Source of the DNA: Haematobia irritans
Lineage: Eukaryota > Arthropoda > Insecta > Diptera > Muscidae
Reading direction: 5' to 3'
DNA length: 64,000 nucleotides
NCBI RefSeq assembly: GCF_050003625.1
Contig: NC_134399.1
Location: 107,610,615 to 107,674,614, forward strand
The notes under the pieces are model-generated. The model saw only the letters and a list, made by a program, of their open reading frames with translations. It was not told the DNA's origin and ran no database searches. Made by a program: the position numbers and the translations under genes. Positions 22,001-28,500 of this stretch are shown here, in pieces; position 1 is the stretch's first letter, and each line of letters starts with the position of its first letter.

Positions 22001-24221
22001 AGCATTCAGGTCGAAAACCTATGTTGTTAGCACCTATATTACCTGTTTATTTTCATAATTCATTATGATTGTAAATATATAAATAAACAAAATTTTGAGC
22101 ACAATATTGTTTGGGAGAATTTTTTTAAGCATATAATATTTTTGGGTGCAAAATGCTTCCAAACATATTATATGTTCACATAATAACATATTGTTTTTTG
22201 GAAGACAACATTATTGAATTTGGATGCAAAAATACAAAATGTTTGGAAATTGACTACCCAAACATATATTGTTTAGACCAATATGCTTTCAAACATATTA
22301 TATATTGGAAGAGATCAAACATATAAATGTTTGGGCAATAGCCAAAAATGTATATGCTTGAAGCAAAATATGTTTGGGAGTATATGTTACAGAAGCGATT
22401 TTTGTGAGCGTGTAGAATTCGTAGTTTTCACCCAATTCATCTGAAAGTGGAATTTGAGGAACATTAAGAGGTGGTGAGTATTGGTCCATGTTTTGGTATT
22501 GCCCCCATATATACCTAACTCCCGAATTTATTTATAGACTTCTGGGATCCGGCTGACCACAAATAGGTCAGCCGAATATGGTGTGTGTCGACCCATATTT
22601 TAGTATAGCCTCCACAAAGACCGATCTCCAGATTTAACTCCGTGGGCTTCTAGAAACCGTAGTTTTTATCCTTTTTGCCCGAAAATGTAAATATACTGGT
22701 ATTTTAGACCCTCCAAAATCTGTATCGCATGTATTTTTACCGATCCGTTTGGTAAGGCATCGATAAGACCGATTTAACTTCTTGAGGGTACACCTAAAGA
22801 AAAAATATTTTCCTCCGGAATGAAATTTTTGACAAACGAAATTTCCCTTTCGTATAAAGTATTTTCGTTTAGAGCAAACTAATCCGAATTTTTAATAAGC
22901 GATTCAACGATTGTCTCGAAAATTTGTGTCAAAAAAAAAAAACTTTGCTTGTCTAAAATTTCGTTCCTCAGAAAAGAAAACACTTCTTTCAGGGTATAAC
23001 AGGCGCACTGATCATGAAAATTGCTTGAAATTGAAAGTAAAATTTTCAGATTTTACTCATCGGATTCATTTAAATAATGTCGAAAAAAAATCTACCGATT
23101 TGAGATTTCAAATCAAGGCGTTATTTCATCATATACACGATATGTTTATGATTTCTCTAAAACTCAAAAAAAATTGGTTCTCATAAGTCCAAAATCTGAT
23201 ATAGTCTTCATAGGTAGAATCTGGTTGAACTAATTTGCTTGGGAGAAAATTTGTCATCAAACCCCCTAAAATTCTATATATTATCAAGAAACCCGCTACG
23301 ACGACGAGTTTTCAAAGTAAGCTATTATATTTGATTCATGGTGGTGGGTATTTAAGATTCGGCCCGGCCGAATTTACTGCTGTATATACTTGTTTTCATT
23401 GGCATTGTCAACGTCAATTTCTTCACTATGACTTTCTTCACTTTAACTTTATATCTTAGTTGACAATTTAATTTAAGACGTATGGAAAAAAAGTGCCTTA
23501 GTTGGGAGATCGTACGTACAATCGCGGTGTTGAAAGAAAAATGCAAACTAAAACAGGATATGTAAATAAACTGACAAAACAACCTGATTTTCTTGTCACA
23601 ATCATAAAACCGTAATATTTATTGCATTCCTTGGTACATGGAAATACAATGGATAGTCATGTACGATGATTTTAAAGTTGTTGCATTTGTTTTCAATATA
23701 GTGATTTTTTGTCGAAAAACAAAAGAGATTGTCTTTGAACCGAAGTATGATCCTATACCAAATTTTGCACACAAAAATACATGAACCGACAGACAGACGG
23801 ACATCGCTAAATCGACTTAGAATATAATTCAAAGACGATTGGTATACTAAGCGACGGGTCTCAGACTGGTCCTTTTAGGCGTTAAATACAAATGTACAAA
23901 CTTATTAAACTCTGTAGTACCACAGTAGTGGTGAAGAGTATGGTATATTGATTGTTGTAAAGACAAAATATTCGGAACTGGGCTAGCTTTTTTTTTTCAG
24001 TGTATACATTTTGAATTAATAATACAATGCTACTTACCATCCATTTGACACAATCCAAACATCCCATTTGTGAGGCAGCATGTATAGGAGCCATACCATC
24101 GCGGGCCCGAACATAGAGTGAACCACCCGCCTCCAATACAAGAAATTTCAGCACTTCCAAGTGGCCTTCTTGTGCAGCCAAGTAAACTGGTGTGACATCA
24201 TTGTCCATTTGCGTATTGGCG
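728..24221 (-). CDS. f: forked (espin-family actin-bundling protein), partial spliced gene; five exons joined
   Basis: The coding path is exons 24221-24038, 14243-14061, 6909-5578, 1693-1186 and 1030-728. This is 2510 bp, or 836 complete codons plus one split base at each end. Every junction has GT-AG signals and compatible phase (0, 0, 0 and 1). The product starts inside an ankyrin-repeat domain ([60 protein letters not shown]), as in espin and insect forked. It continues with a long Ser/Gln/Asn-rich tail holding islands of ordinary sequence and a PPPPPLPPP segment. In Drosophila, forked cross-links actin filaments in bristles and hairs. That role is family knowledge, not visible here. The N-terminal ankyrin repeats and the C-terminus are missing from the window. 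Introns are 9.8, 7.2, 3.9 and 0.15 kb, the first three filled with transposons. Another ankyrin actin-bundler is the only alternative and is less likely. Confidence 0.9.
1186..1693 (-). CDS. f: forked exon D: Asn-rich tail segment
   Basis: The acceptor TTCTCTTTCCAG lies directly before 1693 and the donor GTTG|GTAAGTGG has its GT at 1185-1184. The exon starts in phase 0 and ends with one base of a codon, which fits exon E. The peptide begins [19 protein letters not shown] and contains an ordinary island, [18 protein letters not shown]. It then has a long Asn/Ser tract near 1260-1390 and ends [16 protein letters not shown]. The Asn/Ser tract is AT-rich simple codon repeat and is likely length-variable. 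The intron to exon E is only 155 bp, in contrast with the multi-kilobase introns upstream. The reading frame alone (no protein match) supports the Asn tract. The flanking islands and splice phases support the exon as a whole. Confidence 0.85.
1694..1870 (-). other. start of forked intron C-D, unique-looking sequence
   Basis: Between the exon D acceptor and the first satellite array there is short unremarkable AT-rich sequence. Only the pyrimidine tract of the acceptor (1694-1715) stands out. Confidence 0.5.
1871..3190 (+). repeat. 29-bp AT-rich satellite array S1 (T-rich sense)
   Basis: About 45 diverged copies of a unit of roughly 29 bp. Each holds the palindrome TTTCTATAGAAA followed by ATTTTGTCAAAATTTT. 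Copies carry point changes and 1-10 bp indels, such as a CATTTT variant that recurs in runs near 2270-2650. A non-satellite segment at 3043-3107 (ATCAGCTTAAAGCCATGCA and ACTACAAGTGTAGCTTA) is a copy of the outer arm of the foldback element at 33263-33643. The array continues after a DINE-1-like insertion as the block at 4280-5515. Confidence 0.9.
3191..4279 (+). mobile_element. DINE-1/INE-1-like (Helitron-like) element 1
   Basis: It begins ATACCCTCCACCATAGGATG and ends with CCATGGTGGAGGGTAC, then GATTCGGCCTGGCCGAAC and TTACGGCCGTATATACTTG. The first and last blocks are subterminal inverted repeats, and the end has two small hairpins (TTCGGCC/GGCCGAA and TACGGCCGTA). Near 3327 there is a GTCC microsatellite, next to ATATATTCTGGGTCGTGG and GAGTCGATCTGAGCATG. 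The middle is degenerate copies of a 153-bp repeat. This architecture (subterminal repeats, GTCY microsatellite, central tandem repeats, 3' stem-loop, no transposase) is that of DINE-1/Helentron-derived elements. It sits inside satellite between T residues. Confidence 0.85.
4280..5515 (+). repeat. 29-bp satellite array S2 (T-rich sense)
   Basis: It is the continuation of array S1 beyond the DINE-1-like insertion, with the same unit and orientation. It stops about 60 bp short of the exon C donor at 5577, so the satellite comes very close to a coding exon. Confidence 0.9.
5578..6909 (-). CDS. f: forked exon C: last ankyrin helix plus long low-complexity tail
   Basis: 444 codons, phase 0 at both ends. 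The acceptor CTCTCTTTCAAG lies before TGT at 6909, and the donor CAT|GTAAGT has its GT at 5577-5576. The first residues, [16 protein letters not shown], complete the ankyrin repeat left open at the end of exon B (…AAENQQVE), so the junction makes protein sense. Then follow Ser, Gln/His, Gly and Asn runs and three islands without strong bias: [35 protein letters not shown] with [17 protein letters not shown]; and [20 protein letters not shown] with [20 protein letters not shown]. The islands are the likely functional pieces of the tail. The Arg/Ser stretch near the end could be phosphorylated. The plus-strand reading over 5565-6107 is only the mirror of the Gln/Asn codons. Confidence 0.9.
7125..7330. 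repeat. AT-rich MITE fragment with CACAGAAAAAAAT end
   Basis: It begins CACACAGAAAAAAATATAAC and continues with AATT-rich sequence like the ends of the element at 60690-61264. The other end is not clear. A short ATAA run follows (7324-7341). Confidence 0.5.
7331..7571. other. AT-rich intron sequence, nothing recognised
   Basis: Intron B-C of forked. No splice-bounded reading frame or repeat structure could be supported here. Confidence 0.4.
7572..8089 (+). mobile_element. MITE, about 518 bp, copy 1
   Basis: Its ends are related inverted sequences: CACTCAAAAAAAAGTGAAC on the left, and on the right the complement of TGCACTGAAAAAACAGTGAA. The whole element recurs in inverted orientation at 39258-39772. 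Shared blocks include CGTCCATCATGAACTTCGTA, TTGCGTACGTTAGTTAA and AATACTGTTTAGTTAAA. No coding capacity. Confidence 0.75.
8101..8757 (+). mobile_element. non-coding repeat family ending CTGTGTAG, copy 1
   Basis: Blocks such as TTAATTTAAGGACGATTTCT, ACTTTAACGGAGGGACGCAA and GTGTAAATTGCGCATCCTAA recur at 45486-45942, more weakly at 18950-19165 and (left part) at 54480-54630. A reversed fragment occurs at 9020-9140. A reading frame at 8101-8409 has no protein character and is part of the repeat. Confidence 0.65.
8758..9214. other. AT-rich intron sequence with repeat fragments
   Basis: AT-rich sequence. The segment 9020-9140 is a reversed fragment of the family at 8101-8757 (TCTTCAAATATAGGCTATGC). 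Otherwise nothing recognised. Confidence 0.4.
9215..9508. mobile_element. AATTAATT-type MITE
   Basis: It begins CACACAAAACATTTTTTTTT followed by CTGATTCAATCAAGAAATT and ends AATTTTTTTCTGTGC. The interior alternates AATTAATT and TTTTTAATTGA motifs, giving many small hairpins. Same family as 60690-61264. Confidence 0.6.
9640..10130. repeat. imperfect CACG-rich short repeats
   Basis: The phrase TTCACGTTCACGATTAAATT recurs with variation near 9768, 9822 and 9908, with many GTGCGTGAG and CGTGAGT words between. Similar words return at 11225-11290, 11700-11960 and 12210-12300. They are separated by AATTAATT-type MITEs, as if one CACG-rich locus had been split by insertions. Confidence 0.6.
10131..11222. 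mobile_element. cluster of AATTAATT-type MITEs
   Basis: At least three adjacent or nested copies, roughly 10131-10570, 10575-10845 and 10850-11222. Each is built of AATTAATTTTTTAATTGA motifs. Recognisable ends are TTTTCTGATTCAATCACGAA near 10136 and GATGTTTTTTCTGTGTAC near 11205. Boundaries between copies are uncertain. Confidence 0.55.
11300..11700. other. intron sequence without recognised feature
   Basis: Moderately AT-rich, no repeats or frames that I can support. It lies between CACG-rich segments. Confidence 0.4.
11950..12215. mobile_element. AATTAATT-type MITE, diverged
   Basis: CTTCAATCACGAAATTAATT near the left and GTGATATTGTTTTCGGTGTG at the right match the ends of the family at 60690-61264. 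Confidence 0.5.
12445..13794 (-). mobile_element. DINE-1-like element 2 (full length, minus)
   Basis: Read on the minus strand it starts ATACCCTCCACCATAGGAT and ends at the hairpin CGGCCGTATATACTTG (12445-12460). The centre carries 153-bp tandem repeats; successive copies near 13210 and 13363 are exactly 153 bp apart. The GTCC run is at 13656-13673 as GGACGGACGGACGGAC. Open frames across the repeats (12498-12977, 13064-13576) exist because 153 is a multiple of three; they are not genes. It lies 266 bp from forked exon B. Confidence 0.88.
14061..14243 (-). CDS. f: forked exon B: ankyrin repeats
   Basis: 183 bp, 61 codons, phase 0 at both ends, so it can be skipped without a frameshift. The acceptor CTTTTTTCCCAG ends at 14244 and the donor GAG|GTAAGT has its GT at 14060-14059. 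The peptide runs [40 protein letters not shown], then [21 protein letters not shown]. This is one complete ankyrin repeat and most of the next, with the usual TPLHxAA and GHLxVVxWLL signatures. It joins exon A (…CVKWM) and exon C (CLNVLVQHG…) in register. A DINE-1-like element in minus orientation ends 266 bp away at 13794. A plus-oriented one begins 1.46 kb away at 15701, so the exon sits between inverted repeats. Confidence 0.92.
14244..15010. other. forked intron A-B, unique-looking start
   Basis: Sequence upstream of exon B. Apart from the exon B acceptor tract (14244-14260) I see no repeat or gene. Confidence 0.45.
15015..15140. repeat. short palindromic dispersed repeat
   Basis: ATACCCTGCGCGACACTGTG is followed about 100 bp later by its partner CAGGGTATTATAAGTTAGT. 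The TACCCTG/CAGGGTA pair is an inverted repeat seen at the ends of INE-1-like debris in flies. A diverged piece occurs near 58445-58480. Confidence 0.45.
15420..15700 (+). repeat. 29-bp satellite array S3 (T-rich sense)
   Basis: About nine diverged units. The array is split from S4 by a DINE-1-like element inserted at 15701. Confidence 0.85.
15701..17366 (+). mobile_element. DINE-1-like element 3 (long copy)
   Basis: It starts ATACCCTCCACCATAGGATG and ends CGGCCGTATATACTTG. It has the longest GTCC microsatellite of the window (about eight GTCC units, 15832-15867) and many 153-bp central repeats (ATATAGCCCCCATATAAACC, TTTGGTACATGGTGT). Satellite flanks both sides, so it inserted into S3/S4. 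With element 2 it forms an inverted pair around forked exon B. Confidence 0.88.
17367..18490 (+). repeat. 29-bp satellite array S4 (T-rich sense)
   Basis: It is the continuation of S3. A longer-period pattern is visible: a block with AATTTTGTCAACATTTTATT, then a TCTCTAGA variant, recurs near 17480, 17640, 17850 and 17985. This indicates higher-order duplication inside the array. Confidence 0.88.
18575..18659 (-). mobile_element. 5'-truncated SINE with 11-bp target duplication
   Basis: GAAAAGTGATA at 18575-18585 and again at 18649-18659 flank 63 bp. Read on the minus strand, those 63 bp are the SINE tail (ACAATGGACTGAATAGTCTA, then GTGAGCCTGATACATCGGGC and TAACCTAACCT). This is a clean, severely truncated retroposition event. 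Confidence 0.85.
18660..19165. other. intron sequence with weak repeat remnants
   Basis: 18840-18900 (AAAATTGGTTGAAATCGG) looks like old DINE-type sequence. 18950-19165 weakly resembles the repeat family at 8101-8757. Confidence 0.4.
19166..19565 (+). repeat. two-copy tandem duplication, 205-bp period
   Basis: TTCTCAGCATGAGCATACGC starts at 19171 and again at 19376. The copies share almost all bases, through CTCTGTTCAGGACAGAAAAC and GGTTACCCTCTGTGGGGTGA. On the minus strand each copy reads in frame as a short peptide ([15 protein letters not shown]…[11 protein letters not shown]). This may be a degenerate piece of a retroelement, but I cannot name it. Confidence 0.85.
19566..20917. other. 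forked intron A-B, unique-looking sequence
   Basis: More than 1.3 kb with no repeat structure or supported reading frame. Likely original intron sequence. Confidence 0.45.
20918..21073. mobile_element. palindromic mariner-type MITE
   Basis: Two arms of about 75 bp, starting ACAGGTTGGCTGATAAGTCC, are inverted copies with a single mismatch (GACAC versus GACTC) and a loop of a few bases. Each arm abuts TA (TA|ACAGGTTGG and CCAACCTGT|TA), the mariner target. GGTTGGCTGATAAGTCCCCGG is typical of mariner terminal repeats in flies. There is no transposase. It has inserted into older DINE-type sequence. Confidence 0.88.
21074..21442 (+). mobile_element. DINE-1-like subfamily B, part 1
   Basis: The repeat phrases TATATAGACTGATCTCCCGA, GAAATTGAAAATCTAGAGGT and GGTCCATGTTTTGGTATAGC recur about every 150 bp. 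Same subfamily as 36719-37875 and 58515-59192. Cut by the element at 21443. Confidence 0.7.
21443..22416 (+). mobile_element. ATGTTTGG-rich non-autonomous element, copy 1, itself interrupted
   Basis: It begins CGGATGAAAAAGACTG and ends GTTACAGAAGCGATTTTTGT then GAGCGTGTAG. The interior repeats ATATGTTTGG and its complement dozens of times. Related copies are at 38342-38560 plus 40595-40717, at 63322-63725 and reversed at 63858-64000. A tRNA-like SINE occupies about 21720-22070 inside it. Confidence 0.7.
21720..22070 (+). mobile_element. tRNA-like SINE, second family, copy 1
   Basis: TGGTCCGCTGTTCGAATCCC (21821-21842) is a tRNA T-arm/B-box sequence. It is followed by CCGTCCGGCAAAAGG and a body (AATTTCTTCTACAATG, AAGGTGCTAAGAACTAAAA, CTCGTGGAAGTGAGAAAGAT) that recurs at 35890-36020. 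The A-box part is eroded. Confidence 0.7.
22417..22789 (+). mobile_element. DINE-1-like subfamily B, part 2
   Basis: Resumes after the insertion: GGTCCATGTTTTGGTATTGC, CCATATATACCTAACTCCCG and GATTTAACTCCGTGGGCTTC. It is cut again by the MITE at 22790. The family's 3' hairpin end appears at 23333-23395. Confidence 0.65.
22790..22995. mobile_element. MITE with long inverted ends and TA target
   Basis: The left end CACCTAAAGAAAAAATATTT followed by TCCTCCGGAATGAAATTTTT resembles the reverse complement of the right end, CCCTGAAAGAAGTGTTTTCT then TTTCTGAGGAACGAAATTTT. TA lies on both sides. A shorter relative is at 38155-38284. Confidence 0.65.
22996..23332. other. diverged repeat-derived sequence
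   Basis: It sits between a MITE and a DINE 3' end. No gene features. Confidence 0.35.
23333..23395 (+). mobile_element. DINE-1-like 3' end
   Basis: GATTCATGGTGGTGGGTATT, then GATTCGGCCCGGCCGAATTT and GCTGTATATACTTG: the terminal hairpin and subterminal repeat of the family. It closes the broken element that starts near 21074. Confidence 0.75.
23396..24037. other. forked intron just downstream of exon A
   Basis: 23780-23880 holds a remnant (ACAGACAGACGGACATCGCT, AAATCGACTTAGAATATAAT) like the microsatellite region of a distant DINE-type element. The exon A donor closes the segment. Confidence 0.45.
24038..24221 (-). CDS. f: forked exon A: ankyrin repeats
   Basis: 184 bp. The acceptor TTCCGTTCCTCAACAG lies before 24221 and the donor ATG|GTAAGTAG has its GT at 24037-24036. 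The first base completes a split codon, so the upstream exon must end with two bases of a codon. The peptide is [40 protein letters not shown], then [21 protein letters not shown]. These are two ankyrin repeats of the espin/forked type. The domain clearly started earlier, in exons not found in the window. T-sense satellite (17.4-18.5 kb) lies downstream and antisense satellite (25.6-30.4 kb) upstream, so this exon is also bracketed by inverted repeats. Confidence 0.92.
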
Positions 24222-25519
24222 CTGTTGAGGAACGGAACAAAAAACAAAACGATAAAATTAATGACCAAAAAGGAGAAAAAATACACACACATACACACTA
24301 AAATGGCAAACAAGAATAAAACGACTACTGCTTGCACTGAATGGATATGGACACAACTATAGTTGTGACCTACAAACAAGATAGAATTATTTCTAATTAA
24401 TTTTTATTTAAAGCTGGAAATGTTTCACATATTGATGGCTCAATGCGAAAAAGAAAAACAAACAACGAAGAAAATATCTAAAATATTTTAAGACTGGGAA
24501 AAAAGTAGACGTCTCTAGTGACTAGTCGTGAGCTGAAACTATAACGAAAATTGTTTCAAAGTCAATGGATTTTTCGGCAGAATATGGAAACCGATACATT
24601 TGAATGCACTCATGTCGCCATTGCTTTGGATCTTTCCTAAAAAAATGTCGTTCATTTTGCTTATATGAATTCTAAATGTTACCATTTGCTTTTTAAACAT
24701 GCATTGTGCTACTTTGTATTTTCCACATACAGCTTTGATCAAAAATAATGACATCAAAATCGGTTATGGTACGTTAGTGGCAAAGACACCGTTAGAGTTC
24801 TAGATTTTGGTTTTTTTTTTGTTTTTTTCTTGCAGGATGCTTTTAGAAAGTAAACTCTTTTGGCAAATATTTTCATTTGTAACGGTTATTCGAATGAAAG
24901 TTTTTCGTCTGGCTATATCAACGATCTTAAGTGTTGGTTTCGTTGCCATGGAAAAGCATTGAACTTCAAAAAATTCAACGCTTGTTGCTTGAGTCTTTTG
25001 TTTTTGCCATTCTGCTGCTGGTGGTTGAATAAAAGTTGTTACGCTTGTTTTCTAAGTCTTTTGATTTAACGAAGCATATAGTCTGCTGATGGCATGTGAT
25101 GCGTGCATAGTTAGCAGCCGATATACAAAATGTTCAACGACGTCCTTGAGTTTGCTGATGTTGTATTTCATGCCACACTTTCCATGGCATATGGAAATTA
25201 CATGTTGTGGGTCATTGGGAAAGAATTAGAAATAGTTTACTTTCAATATGAAAGCAACAATTCAAAATTTGTGGGTGAGACGTATGGGTGGGTAATTCAC
25301 CATGGTGTTCCGTAGAATAATATGATGTCCTCTTTTTATATCGGTTACTTGGAATGCTCTAGTTAGGAATATGAATTTCCTAGGGTTGGAAATCCTTAAA
25401 TTTCAGTAAATTTCCAAGAGATAATCTTGCAGATCTTTGAGAATGAAAAATGAGTTTTGAAATCAATAAGACAGACATTACAAACAGAATATATGGTACG
25501 GCATACAAAGGGCCATGGG
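24222..25519. other. forked intron upstream of exon A, unique-looking
   Basis: The exon A acceptor tract is at 24222-24245. The remainder has short frames with no protein character and no clear repeat. Confidence 0.45.
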
Positions 25520-28500
25520 CACGGTTGTCGCATTTGGTAGAATTTTACCACAAATGGTAGATTTTTTACTTTTTGGTAGATTGGTAGAATTCTTGCTGCT
25601 TTGGTAGATTTTGCAAAACATTCGTCTTCAATTAAAATGTACTTCGATTTTCTACATAAATAAAATTTTGAGAAAATTATCCATAGATAAAAATTTTGAG
25701 AAAACTTTTTATAGAAGTAAAATTTTGAGAAAATTCGCTATAGAACTAACATTTTGAGAAAATTTTCAATAGAAATATAATTTTGAGGAAATTGTCTACA
25801 GAAATAAAATTTTGACAAAAATTTCAATAGAAATAAAATTTTGACAAAATTTTCTATAGAAATAATATTTTGACGCAATTTTCTATAGAAAAAAATGTAA
25901 GAAAATTGTCTATAGAAATAAAATTTTGAGAAAATTTTCTATAGGAATAACATTTTGAGAAAAATTTCTATAGCAATAAAATTGTGACAAAATTTTTTTA
26001 TAAAAATAAATTTTTGACAAAATTTTCTATAGAAATAAAATTTTGACAAAATTTTCTAAAGAAAATAAATTTAAGAAAACTTTCTATAGAAAAAAATTAA
26101 GAAAATTGTCTATAGAAATAAAATTTTGAGAACATTTTCTATAGAAATTAAATTTTCAGAAAAATGTCTATAGAAATAAATAAAATTGCGACAAAATTTT
26201 TTATAAAACTACAAATTTGACAACATTTTCTATAGAAATACAATTTTGAGAAAACTATCTATAGAAATAAAATTTTAAGAAAATTGTCTATAGAAATAAA
26301 ATTTTGACAAAAATTTCTATAGAAATAAAATTTTCTATAGTAATAAAATTGTGACAAAATTATTTACAAAACTAAAATTTTGAAAAAATTTTCTATAGAA
26401 ATAATTTTTTGAGAAAATTGTGTATAGAAATAAAATTTTTAGAAAATTGTCTATAGAAATAAAATTTTGAGAAAATTTTTTGTAGAAATAAAATTTTGAG
26501 AAAATTTTTTATAGAAATAAAATTTTGAGAAAATTTTCTATAGAAATAAAATTTTTTATAAAAATAAAATTGTGACAAAATTTTCTAAAGAAATAAAATT
26601 TTGAGAAAATTTTCTAAAGAAAATAAATTTGAGAAAAATTTCTATAGAAAAAAATTTAAAAATTTAATTTTGAGAAAATTAAATTTGGTTAAGCTACACT
26701 TGTAGTTTAGTCAATGCATGGTTTTAAGCTGAAATCAAAAAAACAACAGAAATAAAATTTTGAGAAAATTTTCTGAAGAAAATAAATTTGAGAAAACTTT
26801 CTATAGAAAAAAATTTGAGAAAAATTTCTATAGAAATACAATTTTCACAAAAATGTCTATAGAAATAAAATTTTCTATAGTAATAAAATTGTGAAAAAAA
26901 ATTTATAAAACTAAAATTTTGACTAAATTTTCTATAGAAATAAAATTTTGAGAAAATTGTCTATAGAAATAAAATTTTAAGAAACTTGTCTATAGAAATA
27001 AAATTTTGATAAAATTGTTTATAGAAATAAAATTTGAGAAAATTTTTTATAGAAATAACATTTTGCGAAAATTGTCTATAGAAATGAAATTTTGGGAAAA
27101 TTTTCTATAGAAATAAAATTTGACAAAATTTTCTATAGGAAAAATATGTTGAGATAATTGTCTATAGAAATAAAACTTTGATAAAATTTTCTATAGAAAT
27201 AAAATTGTCTATAGAATCAAATATTGAGAAAATTGTCCATAGAAATAACATTTTGTGAAAATTTTCTAAAGAAAATAATTTTGAGAAAATTCTCTATAGA
27301 AAAAATATGAAAAAATTGTCTATAGAAATAAAATTTTGAGAAAAATTTCCATAGAAATAAAATTTTGAGGAAATTGTCTATAGTAATAAAATTGTAACAA
27401 GATTTTTTATAGAACTAAAGTTTTGACGAAGTTTTCTATAGAAATACAATGTCGAGAAAATTTTCTAAAGAAAATAAATCTGAGAAAACTTTCTATAGAA
27501 AAATTAAGAAAATTGCCTATAGAAATAAGATTTTGAGAAAATTTTCCATAGAAATAAAATTTTGAGGAAATTGTCTATAGTAATAAAATTGTAACAAGAT
27601 TTTTTATAGAACTAAAGTTTTGACAAAGTTTTCTATAGAAATAAAATTTTGAGAAAATTGTCTATAAAAATAAAATTTTAAGAAAATTGTCTATAGAAAT
27701 AAAATTTTGAGAAAATTTTCTATAGAAATTAAATTTTGGGAAAGTTTTCTATAGAAATAAAGTTTTGACAAAATTTTCTATAGGAAAAAATGTTGAGATA
27801 ATTGTCTATAGAAATAAAATTTTGATAAAATTTTCTATAGAAATAAAATTTTGAGAAAATTTTCTATAGAAATAACATTTTGTGAAAATTTTGTAAAGAA
27901 AATAATTTGGGAAAATTTTCTATATAAAAAATATGAGAAAATTGTCTATAGGAATAAGAAAAAAATTATAATTTTTCTAAAGAAAAAAAATTTGAGAAAA
28001 CTTTCTATAGAAAAATTAAGAAAATTGCCTATAGAAATAAGATTTTGAGAAATTTTTCCATATAAATAAAGTTTTGAGGAAATTGTCTATTGTAATAAAA
28101 TTGTGACAAGATTTTCTATAGAACTAAAATTTTGACAAAGTTTTCTATAGAAATACAATTTAGAGAAAATTTTCTAAAGAAAATAAATTTGAGAAAACTT
28201 TCTATAGAAAAAATTGTAATAAAATTGCCTATAGAAATAACATTTTGAGAAAATTTTCCATAGAAATACAATTTTGAGGAAATTGTCTATAGTAATAAAA
28301 TTGTGACAAGATTTTTTATAGAACTAAAGTTTTGACAAAATTTTCTATAGAAATAAAATTTTGAGAAAATTGTCTATAGAAGTAAAATTTAAAAAAAATT
28401 GTCTATAGAAATAAAATTTGGAGAAAATTGTCTATAGAAATAAAATTTAAAAAAATTGAAAAAAAAGAGAAAATTTTCCTATAAAAAAGTAAAAGTTTGT

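Noticed and set aside
23882..24379. Hydrophobic N-terminus ahead of the ankyrin repeats as a membrane anchor
   Set aside because: Those residues are the translated intron before the acceptor at 24222; the pyrimidine tract creates the Phe/Leu/Val run.
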